Shown here piece after piece: positions 1 through 5,387 of a DNA stretch of 64,000 nt. How positions within the stretch are numbered: the stretch's first letter is position 1; each line of letters starts with the position of its first letter. A program made the position numbers and the translations under genes. Where the stretch lies: assembly GCF_000498495.1 (NCBI RefSeq), contig NZ_AVCS01000006.1, forward strand, positions 248,001 to 312,000, given 5' to 3'. A model generated the notes under the pieces. That model ran no database searches, was not told where the DNA came from, and worked only from the letters and a program-made list of their open reading frames with translations. Source of the DNA: Flavobacterium enshiense DK69. Its GTDB lineage: Bacteria; Bacteroidota; Bacteroidia; Flavobacteriales; Flavobacteriaceae.

Positions 1-1053
1 AAACTAAAGGAACGTTTTTCGGTAGCAGGTTGCAATTTTATCTATTTACCCAATTCTTTATCTTTAGTGATTGATGATTTAAAAACGCTTTTAGGCTATT
101 ACCTCCCCATTCTTTTGACTAAAGACTTAGTAAATGAGGTAATACAAGAGTATCGAAATATTAAAAATTGCAGCGGTAAATTATCAATTGCTCATAAACT
201 TGGAGAGGGAGAAAATGACGGTGTTTCAAATGCATTTTTTTCGAACTACAAAACTATTCTTGATCATGTTGACTATCAGGAAACCTGTGCGTCTGGATTC
301 CTTATTTTTACAGGAAGCGGTTATCTTGCAGAGCCCAAAATATCCGAATTGGATAATTCTTTTGATTACAACCTTTTCTTTGAAGAGCTTGCTGCGTTTT
401 CAGGACAAGTCTTAAAGCAATTTTTAGAAGAACCGTCAGACGAAGATTATATGCCTTCGTTTTTCTCCGGGTACGAATTTAACTTTGACAAATTAGACAG
501 TGAATCCTCGGCTATAGTTGAAGAACTCGATTCAAAACTTAAAGCCGTAAAAGATAATGGGCAACTACTAGTCCTTGTGCCTATAATTAAAAAACTACTT
601 GAGGATCATCTGCGTCAAGGTATCTCATGCAATAAAAGTTTTGTGTGCGATCTTTTGATAGATACAGAAAATCGAATCTTCCTTTTAGCCCTCGATAAGG
701 AAATCAAGCTTAGTTTTTTGACTAAAGCCATCTATTTGCTTTTCCTCAAGCATCCTGAAGGAATAAATCTCAAAGAATTGTCAAAACACCAAAAAGAGTT
801 ATTGACTATTTACACTCAGGTTTCGAATCATGAGGATTATTCCAAAACACTTAAAAGTATAGAGAATATTGTAAACTTAGAAACTAAAGCCATCTACACA
901 CATATATCTCGGATAAAATCGGAGTTTTACAAGATCATGGATGAGACTTACGCTGATAATTATATTATTGCCGGATACCGGGATGAAATACGCAAAGTCT
1001 TATTGGAGAATGTGAGGGTTCACTGGAATTACTATGATCCTATTGATTGGTAA
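1..1053 (+). CDS. Partial hypothetical protein with winged-helix-like C-terminus
   Basis: The frame is open from base 1, so the gene starts left of the window; the GTG at 67 is probably only an internal codon. At least 350 residues are visible. I do not recognise a named family. The last 110 residues read like a winged-helix DNA-binding fold: a helix-rich stretch with HPEGINLKEL, a linker, then AIYTHISRIKSEFYKIMDE followed by a YIIAGYRDE strand-turn, similar in layout to OmpR-type C-terminal domains. Similar C-termini occur in uncharacterised Bacteroidetes proteins, as I recall. The N-terminal part is mixed alpha/beta with no motif I can name. A regulatory role is only inferred. A palindrome-rich control region follows directly. 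Confidence 0.6.
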   Translation, partial: KLKERFSVAGCNFIYLPNSLSLVIDDLKTLLGYYLPILLTKDLVNEVIQEYRNIKNCSGKLSIAHKLGEGENDGVSNAFFSNYKTILDHVDYQETCASGFLIFTGSGYLAEPKISELDNSFDYNLFFEELAAFSGQVLKQFLEEPSDEDYMPSFFSGYEFNFDKLDSESSAIVEELDSKLKAVKDNGQLLVLVPIIKKLLEDHLRQGISCNKSFVCDLLIDTENRIFLLALDKEIKLSFLTKAIYLLFLKHPEGINLKELSKHQKELLTIYTQVSNHEDYSKTLKSIENIVNLETKAIYTHISRIKSEFYKIMDETYADNYIIAGYRDEIRKVLLENVRVHWNYYDPIDW

Positions 1054-1071
1054 CTTTGAGTTTAAGTTTTC

Positions 1072-1166
1072 TGCAAATTTGCAACACTCCCTTTTTAGCT
1101 TTTTATAAAAGTATCTTTGTTAATAGTTTTTCATGTTGTTTAAAGTATTAACAAAGCACTTAAGTG
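1072..1166 (+). promoter_or_regulatory. Nested inverted repeats around a Bacteroidetes -7 box
   Basis: Three perfect inverted repeats lie within 95 bases: a 12-base palindrome TGCAAATTTGCA (1072-1083); an 11-base pair CTTTGTTAATA (1115-1125) and TATTAACAAAG (1146-1156) spaced by 20 bases; and CACTTAAGTG (1157-1166). A -7 type box, TATCTTTG (1112-1119), overlaps the first arm of the 11-base pair. A second TATCTTTG follows at 1176-1183. No good -33 element is seen at the usual spacing. The arrangement suggests an operator-controlled promoter for the small-gene run downstream; an RNA hairpin is also possible. Confidence 0.5.
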
Positions 1167-1397
1167 TAAACAAGATATCTTTGATGAATCATCTACGGAT
1201 GTACATATTGAACCAAAGCTTTGGCAAAGCCCTAAGCCAGAGTTGATAGTAGCAAAGACCAAAAAAAAAACCTTTGCTTACTAAAGCATAGAGAATTGAG
1301 AGCGCTAAAAAGTGCAGCGACAAGAGCAACTTGTAATGCCAGAATAGCAGAGTTCAAAGCTAAGTATGAAGATAAAGATGAATCTAATACACCGTAG
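1133..1397 (+). pseudogene. Small ORF broken by two apparent frameshifts
   Basis: Coding-like sequence runs through this stretch but changes frame twice. An ATG at 1133 opens MLFK; one base later the better frame reads INKALKCKQDIFDES and on to PELIVAKTKKK. At a run of ten A (1261-1270) the sensible frame moves by -1 and continues as KHRELRALKSAATRA to a TAG at 1395-1397. The basic, alanine-rich second half looks like a small phage-type protein, but I know no family. It may be a decayed gene, or the A10 run may allow -1 slippage. The product is unknown. Confidence 0.4.
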
Positions 1398-1399
1398 CC

Positions 1400-1642
1400 A
1401 TGAGAACCGTAATAATCAAATTCATGCACAACACTCTCGTTTATGGAGAGTTCCCTGTTGAGAAGTTAGAGAGAATATTTCCGAATATTAGAGTTGATAT
1501 TGATCCTATAAGTTCTCTTATGGCTAAGGTCACTATCAATTACAGTGACCATTGTCATGAAGACCCTATGGCTATAGCCTATGAAATGGGTAAGTTTGTA
1601 CAGAGTCTTATTTATCATGCTAAGTTTACGCAGTTAAGTTGA
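1400..1642 (+). CDS. Small hypothetical protein of the element
   Basis: An 80-residue ORF starting ATG two bases after the preceding stop. It has no signal peptide, no membrane segment and no cysteine cluster. The sequence is a balanced alpha/beta mix (VYGEFPVEKLERIFPNI, then a strand-rich middle and a helical end). I do not recognise it. The tight packing with its neighbours, the same strand and the similar size suggest one transcript of small element genes driven from the control region near 1100. Confidence 0.5.
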   Translation: MRTVIIKFMHNTLVYGEFPVEKLERIFPNIRVDIDPISSLMAKVTINYSDHCHEDPMAIAYEMGKFVQSLIYHAKFTQLS

Positions 1643-1653
1643 CATAAAGAGTG

Positions 1654-1898
1654 ATGCATCGCGATGAAGAGCAGTTTATAAGACAAGCATTCCAAATCCT
1701 AATGGAGGTAAACAGAACTACTCTTTAAGGGGGATTGCCTTCAAGGAGAAGTTGTGATTCCTTCAGCCTCAAGAGGTAGCTTTGTCTCACCAGGCCACAC
1801 AAGAGTTCATTGATGCATTTGCACAGAGACACGTAGACTATGACCCTATTACTGATATACTTTTGGACTTCACGCAAGCTAAGACCAGATACAGATAA
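1654..1898 (+). pseudogene. Frameshifted small ORF
   Basis: An ATG at 1654 opens MHRDEEQFIRQAFQILMEV and stops at TAA after about 24 codons. From about 1755 to 1898 a different frame reads QEVALSHQATQEFIDAFAQ and ends DFTQAKTRYR. That second frame is closed upstream by a TGA near 1755, so no single frame covers the whole. Both parts look coding in amino-acid content, which suggests one gene interrupted by an indel (and possibly a stop). The function is unknown. It lies between intact small genes. Confidence 0.35.
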
Positions 1899-1910
1899 CC
1901 TGATATCACA

Positions 1911-1988
1911 ATGCAAAAGTGGAGTCTTAAAGTAGATTCAGAAGACCATACTATCACAATCCATTTTCCGGAACCAAATAAACAGTAG
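1911..1988 (+). CDS. Tiny 25-residue hypothetical protein
   Basis: An ATG at 1911 opens 25 codons ending TAG at 1986-1988, two bases before the next start. The peptide begins MQKWSLKVDSEDHTITIHF and is strand-like and acidic. The neat spacing to its neighbours on both sides is the main support. It is too short for family assignment, and could be the N-terminal remnant of a longer gene. Confidence 0.35.
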   Translation: MQKWSLKVDSEDHTITIHFPEPNKQ

Positions 1989-1990
1989 TT

Positions 1991-2236
1991 ATGAAACTAG
2001 TTTATGAAGTGCCTTTCTTCTATCCACTCCCAGCGATAATGAAAGCAACAGAGACAGTAGGAAAAATGAGCAGCCCTCTTAATCCCTTTAAAGTGAGCGT
2101 AGATGTACTCTCAACGGATAGAAAAGAGGTAGTGTTAGACTTTCATCGTGAGATATCATTCAACGAAGTTGAGACCTTCAATAGCAAGATTGCAGGACTC
2201 ATAGCACTAGAGCATCATAAGTGCAATTATTCATAA
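1991..2236 (+). CDS. Small hypothetical protein of the element
   Basis: An 81-residue ORF starting two bases after the preceding tiny ORF. It has no signal peptide or obvious membrane helix. The middle is strand-like (FKVSVDVLSTDRKEVVLDF), followed by a helix (FNEVETFNSKIAGLIALEH). I do not recognise a family. It is part of the run of small, same-strand genes; its intact frame beside broken neighbours suggests it is either still used or has simply not been hit yet. Confidence 0.45.
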   Translation: MKLVYEVPFFYPLPAIMKATETVGKMSSPLNPFKVSVDVLSTDRKEVVLDFHREISFNEVETFNSKIAGLIALEHHKCNYS

Positions 2237-2261
2237 GTGTAACATTTAACTATTAAGAAAA

Positions 2262-2495
2262 ATGGATAGAAAACCAACACTTTTACTCATGGATTCAACT
2301 AAGTCCGTAGGGGCAGTAGTTTATTGTGACGACTTTGCTAAAGATGACCTATACTTCAAAAGACCTGAGAGACTTGCAGTGTATGCTAAAAGACTTGGAG
2401 AGGTAGAAGTTAAGCTTCTCAGTGAGACACACATTACAGAGGAAGAGCTAAAGAGACATAACAGAGCATACTACGACACCGATCACATCAAATAA
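2262..2495 (+). CDS. Small hypothetical protein of the element
   Basis: A 77-residue ORF, 25 bases after the previous gene. It begins MDRKPTLLLMDSTKSVGAV and has a charged helical end (ITEEELKRHNRAYYDTDH). There is no signal peptide and no motif I can name. It is followed after 7 bases by the first of two lipoprotein genes, so all three may be co-transcribed. The function is unknown. Confidence 0.45.
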   Translation: MDRKPTLLLMDSTKSVGAVVYCDDFAKDDLYFKRPERLAVYAKRLGEVEVKLLSETHITEEELKRHNRAYYDTDHIK

Positions 2496-2502
2496 CAGAG
2501 CC

Positions 2503-2700
2503 ATGAAAAAGCTACTATTATTACTCGCTGCATTAACTCTGTTATCTTGTAGCAACAACGATGATGGCTGTAAATGTGACGCTATGTACGAGCCATTTGA
2601 AGACCCTGTTGTTATCCCTGACACACCTATTGACTGTGAAACAGGGAAACCATTAAAGCCAACATATCCAGAGGCTATGTTCTTTATAAAGTGTAAGTAA
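2503..2700 (+). CDS. Small surface-type lipoprotein, copy 1
   Basis: A 65-residue precursor. Residues 1-15 are a lipoprotein signal (MKKLLLLLAALTLLS) with the lipid-carrying Cys at 16. The residues after it, SNNDDG, are acidic, like the lipoprotein export signal that sends Bacteroidetes lipoproteins to the cell surface. The mature part of about 50 residues has four more cysteines in a CKCD...PIDC...FIKCK pattern, which would allow two disulfides. The next gene has the same layout, so the pair is a tandem duplication. Function unknown; small lipoproteins on mobile elements are sometimes superinfection-exclusion factors, which is an inference only. Confidence 0.65.
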   Translation: MKKLLLLLAALTLLSCSNNDDGCKCDAMYEPFEDPVVIPDTPIDCETGKPLKPTYPEAMFFIKCK

Positions 2701-2712
2701 TACCTAGAAATC

Positions 2713-2910
2713 ATGAAGAGATTATTACTAGCTCTCACTATGCTAGCTATGCTATCCTGTGAGAAAGATGATTGTAACTGTGATGCTGAGTATGCCTACC
2801 TACACCCCTCAGGTGAAATCATGGTTGAGACTCACAACGTGCCTATTGACTGCGATTCAAAGCAACCATTAGAAGACCATGCACCTTGGTACTTTATAAG
2901 ATGTAAGTAA
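2713..2910 (+). CDS. Small surface-type lipoprotein, copy 2
   Basis: A 65-residue paralogue of the preceding gene, 12 bases downstream. It has signal peptide MKRLLLALTMLAMLS and lipid Cys at 16. The following EKDD matches the K-(D/E)-(D/E) export signal described for surface lipoproteins in Capnocytophaga. The mature part keeps the same cysteine frame (CNCD, then PIDC, then FIRCK at the very end), but the loop between the first and second pair differs strongly in sequence and is slightly longer. Conserved frame with diverged loops suggests a conserved fold whose exposed part has changed. Function unknown. Confidence 0.65.
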   Translation: MKRLLLALTMLAMLSCEKDDCNCDAEYAYLHPSGEIMVETHNVPIDCDSKQPLEDHAPWYFIRCK

Positions 2911-2911
2911 G

Positions 2912-3182
2912 ATGGAACTTATGAAACCACTATAGCAGTAATACTCCTATTTGGAGCATGTGGTACAGCCCTAATACTACACTGGGCTGTAGAGGCATAC
3001 CAAGAAAACAGTATTCCAACAGCTATTCTTGTCACCATTGTGGGAATAGCAAATGCAGGACTGAACACATGGCTTCACGTTCTTCTATCGCTCATGCATC
3101 CGAGGGCATTAAGGCCAAGGAGAACGATGTGATGCAGCGCATACAGGATGCAAAGCGCAAAGTCCTTGGACGCAAATTCTAA
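2912..3182 (+). pseudogene. Frameshifted two-helix membrane protein
   Basis: An ATG at 2912 opens MELMKP and then stops. One frame over, a long hydrophobic reading appears: TIAVILLFGACGTALIL, a short loop, then IPTAILVTIVGIANAGL, two likely membrane helices. Near 3070 the sensible frame shifts again to a charged tail (IKAKENDVMQRIQDAKRK) ending at TAA 3180-3182. Two single-base shifts in one small gene fit a decayed holin-like or other small membrane protein. The continuous frame from 2958 alone gives an unlikely Cys/Ser/His-rich start. Product inferred, not recognised. Confidence 0.45.
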
Positions 3183-3197
3183 TAAAACATCAAGATC

Positions 3198-3455
3198 ATG
3201 GAAACATTATCTACAATCAGCTTCGCACTGTACTGCATCGTGGCAGTATTGTACTGTATATGGATGGTTACATCCGTATTCCCTTTATGGACGAAGGCAT
3301 TTACGGTATTTGGTGCGATAGTTTTCGGCTACACCATATTTGCCTATTCCGAGAATCAAGTATGGAATACTATTTCAAGCCTTGCAGTTGTGGTGTGGTA
3401 TACCTCCAACTACATTAAAGGCAGAAGGATTCTCAAATCAATCAACAAGAAATAA
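3198..3455 (+). CDS. Small membrane protein
   Basis: An 85-residue ORF with three likely membrane helices: about residues 6-26 (ISFALYCIVAVLYCIWMV), 32-50 and 57-72, followed by a basic cytoplasmic tail ending GRRILKSINKK. It is 15 bases downstream of the broken membrane gene. I do not recognise a family; size and context suggest a small membrane factor of the element. The same frame stays open for another 35 codons after the stop. Confidence 0.45.
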   Translation: METLSTISFALYCIVAVLYCIWMVTSVFPLWTKAFTVFGAIVFGYTIFAYSENQVWNTISSLAVVVWYTSNYIKGRRILKSINKK

Positions 3456-3680
3456 CAATCATTTACAACCAAAGCCGGGAACAGGTTAATCCAAGAGAGG
3501 GTAGGCAAAGTCAACGATAAACTATCCGAAGCTAAGGGCATCACCTTAGAAACAGGCGCTAATTAAGGAGTGTTAGCTATCAGTCAAGAAGAGTATGAAA
3601 GAATATTTACAAGAATCATCGAATTAAAGTACTAACTGGAGCTTCTGGCGGAAGAACTTAAGTGCAAACAAGCAGCCTAA
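3456..3680 (+). pseudogene. Decayed small coding remnants
   Basis: After the stop at 3453-3455 the same frame stays open for 35 codons (including NRLIQERVGKVNDKLSEAKG) without a clear start. From a GTG at 3570 it then reads LAISQEEYERIFTRIIELKY, a TAA at 3633-3635, and again in frame LELLAEELKCKQAA to TAA 3678-3680. The coiled-coil-like character on both sides of the TAA suggests a CAA-to-TAA nonsense change in a small gene. The remaining bases up to 3797 hold an imperfect hairpin near 3736-3760 and nothing else I can support. Confidence 0.35.
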
Positions 3681-3797
3681 GGACTATAAAACAGTGGTTG
3701 CCTGTAACACAGAGCTTCAAATAAGTGAATTGTTTGGAAACTATTAGAAAGTTTCAACTTCAGCAATATAAAAGTTAAAGGTAATTTTATAAAAAAA

Positions 3798-4556
3798 ATG
3801 GCGATGGATTTACTTGAAGTAATTGGTATTGGAGCCATAGTGGTGACAGTGTTTTTAGTGTTTAAAGATTACAATCTCAAAAAAAAAGATAAGAAAGCTA
3901 AGTTTGAAGAAAAGGTAGGGATTTTAGTTCTGAGAGATCCTGAACTTAAACAGATTTTGAAAGATTATCTAGAAAAGGAAAAAAGATCAATTTTATGGCG
4001 TAACAAAGAACAGGAAGAACTGGAACGGGAGGAGTGTCCGCCTTATCCATTAAAAAGATACGGTATGAAAAAAGTGATTTTTGGTAGGGAATACGAAGTT
4101 TGTTATGGTACATATCCTATTGAACAAAAGATTGTTGATAAGGTTAAGATGTTAGAGAGCGATGTTGCAGGGAAAGAGTATGTGCGGGGTATAATTGAGG
4201 AGGTTAAAGCTCAGTATGTTGAATATAGAAAACCTTATCAGATTAGAATTTATCAGGCCGAAATTAAGCTCTTAAAGTACGGAAAGGCTCTAAACTCAAT
4301 GTTTTCAAAGGGGAAAAAACTAGGAAAGAAAAGCATTGTTGATAATTTAGTAAACGATCTTAATATTACGTATTCGGATGCTGATTTGGTCTTTAAAGAT
4401 CTTAGAGATGGTTCAGATGTGCTTTTTCTCTATCCTGGAGAAATCAATAAGTTAGAAGGGAGGGAGTTAACATATTGCTATGAGGAAAGTAGGGTTCAAC
4501 GTCAAATAGCCCGTATTTATGATGGAATGAGCGAGTATACGTTAAGATATCATTAA
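3798..4556 (+). CDS. Membrane-anchored hypothetical protein
   Basis: A 252-residue ORF. Residues 4-22 (DLLEVIGIGAIVVTVFLVF) form one N-terminal membrane anchor, followed by a very basic and then highly charged helical cytoplasmic domain. There is no enzyme motif I can name. A start at the second Met (3804) is equally possible. The C-terminus looks cut short: just past the end, the +1 frame carries about 45 further plausible codons (4546-4689). It is the last sizeable gene before the attachment site, a position often used by cargo or moron genes. Function unknown. Confidence 0.5.
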   Translation: MAMDLLEVIGIGAIVVTVFLVFKDYNLKKKDKKAKFEEKVGILVLRDPELKQILKDYLEKEKRSILWRNKEQEELEREECPPYPLKRYGMKKVIFGREYEVCYGTYPIEQKIVDKVKMLESDVAGKEYVRGIIEEVKAQYVEYRKPYQIRIYQAEIKLLKYGKALNSMFSKGKKLGKKSIVDNLVNDLNITYSDADLVFKDLRDGSDVLFLYPGEINKLEGRELTYCYEESRVQRQIARIYDGMSEYTLRYH

Positions 4557-4689
4557 AGACAATCCTTTAGATTACCCCGAAAACAAGTTAGAAAAGGATG
4601 GAAGTGAAATTAAGGTTGAAGAGGCTTTTATTGTATGTGAAAAAAAGGATATATTTGCATCTGTATTAGAGGATATTTTATCAGCCTAG
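4546..4689 (+). pseudogene. Possible frameshifted C-terminus of the preceding gene
   Basis: The frame opened by the TAA at 4543-4545 reads DNPLDYPENKLEKDGSEI and on to ASVLEDILSA before TAG at 4687-4689. It has no start codon of its own and overlaps the end of the 252-residue gene. The acidic, coding-like content suggests the original protein was about 295 residues and lost its end through a one-base shift near 4545. Confidence 0.35.
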
Positions 4690-4710
4690 TAAAGGTTCTA
4701 AGAAATATTT

Positions 4711-4732
4711 AGGTCAAACATAGGTCAAACAT
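4711..4732 (+). repeat. Tandem 11-base direct repeat near the attachment site
   Basis: AGGTCAAACAT occurs twice back to back (4711-4721 and 4722-4732), about 110 bases before the tRNA fragment. Direct repeats at this distance from a tRNA attachment site are often arm-type binding sites for a tyrosine recombinase. This is an inference from position only. Confidence 0.45.
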
Positions 4733-4826
4733 TTTTGTTGGCATTGTGAAAATTGATGATAATAAAAGTAATGTTTAGAATTAGAAAAGCCTAGGTTCTG
4801 TCGTAGTTTGTTAATTGAATGTCTTA

Positions 4827-4846
4827 AATGAAAAACTATTTTCATT
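4827..4846. repeat. Inverted repeat abutting the tRNA fragment
   Basis: A perfect 8-base inverted repeat, AATGAAAA (4827-4834) and TTTTCATT (4839-4846) with a 4-base loop, ends exactly where similarity to a tRNA anticodon stem begins. It could be part of the element's core-flanking sequence or a recombinase or host-factor site. Confidence 0.45.
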
Positions 4847-4890
4847 GACTCATAATCAGGTGGTCCCTGGTTCGAGCCCAGGTGGGACCA
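4844..4890 (+). other. attR: 3' half of a tRNA with CAT anticodon
   Basis: The sequence folds as the 3' half of a tRNA: anticodon loop CTCATAA with CAT at 4851-4853, 3' anticodon strand TCAGG, 5-base variable region, T stem CCTGG/CCAGG around loop TTCGAGC (4866-4882), 3' acceptor strand TGGGACC and discriminator A at 4890. The matching 5' acceptor strand and a D-arm are absent from the bases before it. CAT fits tRNA-Met, or tRNA-Ile read with lysidine. An intact copy is expected at the other end of the element, to the left. CCA is not encoded in full. Confidence 0.75.
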
Positions 4891-4901
4891 CTAATAAAAT
4901 C

Positions 4902-4929
4902 AAGACCTTCATTATAGAAGGTCTTTTTT
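4902..4929 (+). terminator. Rho-independent terminator of the tRNA
   Basis: A perfect 9-base stem AAGACCTTC/GAAGGTCTT (4902-4910 and 4917-4925) with loop ATTATA, followed by T-rich sequence. It sits 11 bases after the tRNA 3' end and so probably was the terminator of the host tRNA gene. Confidence 0.8.
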
Positions 4930-5153
4930 GTTTAATGACGAATATTTAAGAATATCACAAAAGTCAATATTTTTGATAAAAATTATTGTTTTGTAGAAAA
5001 ATATTTTTACTTTCGTCGCAACGCTAACATATATGTGGTTGATAGTATGTGTCAGGGAATGATTATTCGGAAGTTTTTTTATTAAAATATTAAATTTTGA
5101 TAAAATAGGAAATTTCTTTTTGCCGGGAAGTTAATTTTAATATTTTTACACCC

Positions 5154-5366
5154 ATGAAAAATAACCTACAAAAATTATTAATGAGTGCGGTAGTATTTTT
5201 AAATACTCCGATGGTTTTTGCTGAGGATGCGCCCCCTACTCCTCCACCGCCATCACCACCGCCAGGAATGCCTGTAGATACAGGTGTTGCTGTTCTGTTA
5301 GTGGGGGCATTAGGATTAGCATTTTATTACTTTAAAAATATTCGTACAAAAAAAGCTTCAAAGTGA
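5154..5366 (+). CDS. PID-CTERM-like small sorted protein
   Basis: A 70-residue precursor. Residues 1-23 are a signal peptide ending VFA. A short proline-rich linker follows (about 26-40), then PVDTGVAVLLVGALGLAFYY, one membrane helix, and a basic tail RTKKASK. This P-(I/V)-D-x-G plus helix plus basic end is the layout of the PID-CTERM sorting signals I recall from Flavobacteriia, although here almost nothing is left between signal peptide and sorting helix. The gene stands alone, after 220 bases containing a TACTTTCG -7-like box near 5009. The function of such minimal proteins is unknown. Confidence 0.6.
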   Translation: MKNNLQKLLMSAVVFLNTPMVFAEDAPPTPPPPSPPPGMPVDTGVAVLLVGALGLAFYYFKNIRTKKASK

Positions 5367-5381
5367 TTTGAAGCTTTTTTT
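5353..5381. terminator. Bidirectional terminator between the small protein and ribE
   Basis: A 10-base stem AAGCTTCAAA/TTTGAAGCTT (5353-5362, 5367-5376) with A-run before and T-run after. The stop codon of the upstream gene lies in the loop region. It can serve both convergent genes. Confidence 0.8.
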
Positions 5382-5387
5382 ATGGTT

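Larger units (their letters stand above)
1..4890. mobile_element. Right end of a decayed tRNA-integrated element (left end outside window)
   Basis: The right boundary is the 3' half of a tRNA gene (4844-4890) with no D-arm or 5' acceptor strand before it, as expected of an attR left by tyrosine-recombinase integration into a tRNA. Left of it lie many tiny, closely packed, same-strand ORFs without recognisable housekeeping function, several broken by frameshifts or stops. Right of it ordinary core genes begin. No integrase, replication or conjugation gene is visible in these 4.9 kb, so the integrase may lie beyond the left edge or be lost. A phage or satellite origin is an inference from gene size and packing. 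The left limit, and whether the gene at 1-1053 belongs to it, cannot be decided here. Confidence 0.6.

Noticed and set aside
2958..3182. A 74-residue Cys/Ser/His-rich protein as called from the single frame
   Set aside because: The neighbouring frame encodes two clean membrane helices over the same bases; the called N-terminal half looks like a shadow.
1133..3680. Stop-codon reassignment (as in some crAss-like phages)
   Set aside because: The breaks include true frame changes and different stop codons (TAA, TGA), and intact neighbours end normally, so decay or slippage explains it better.
4800..4890. A complete tRNA gene
   Set aside because: No 5' acceptor strand pairing with TGGGACC and no D-arm precede the anticodon loop, so only the 3' half is present.
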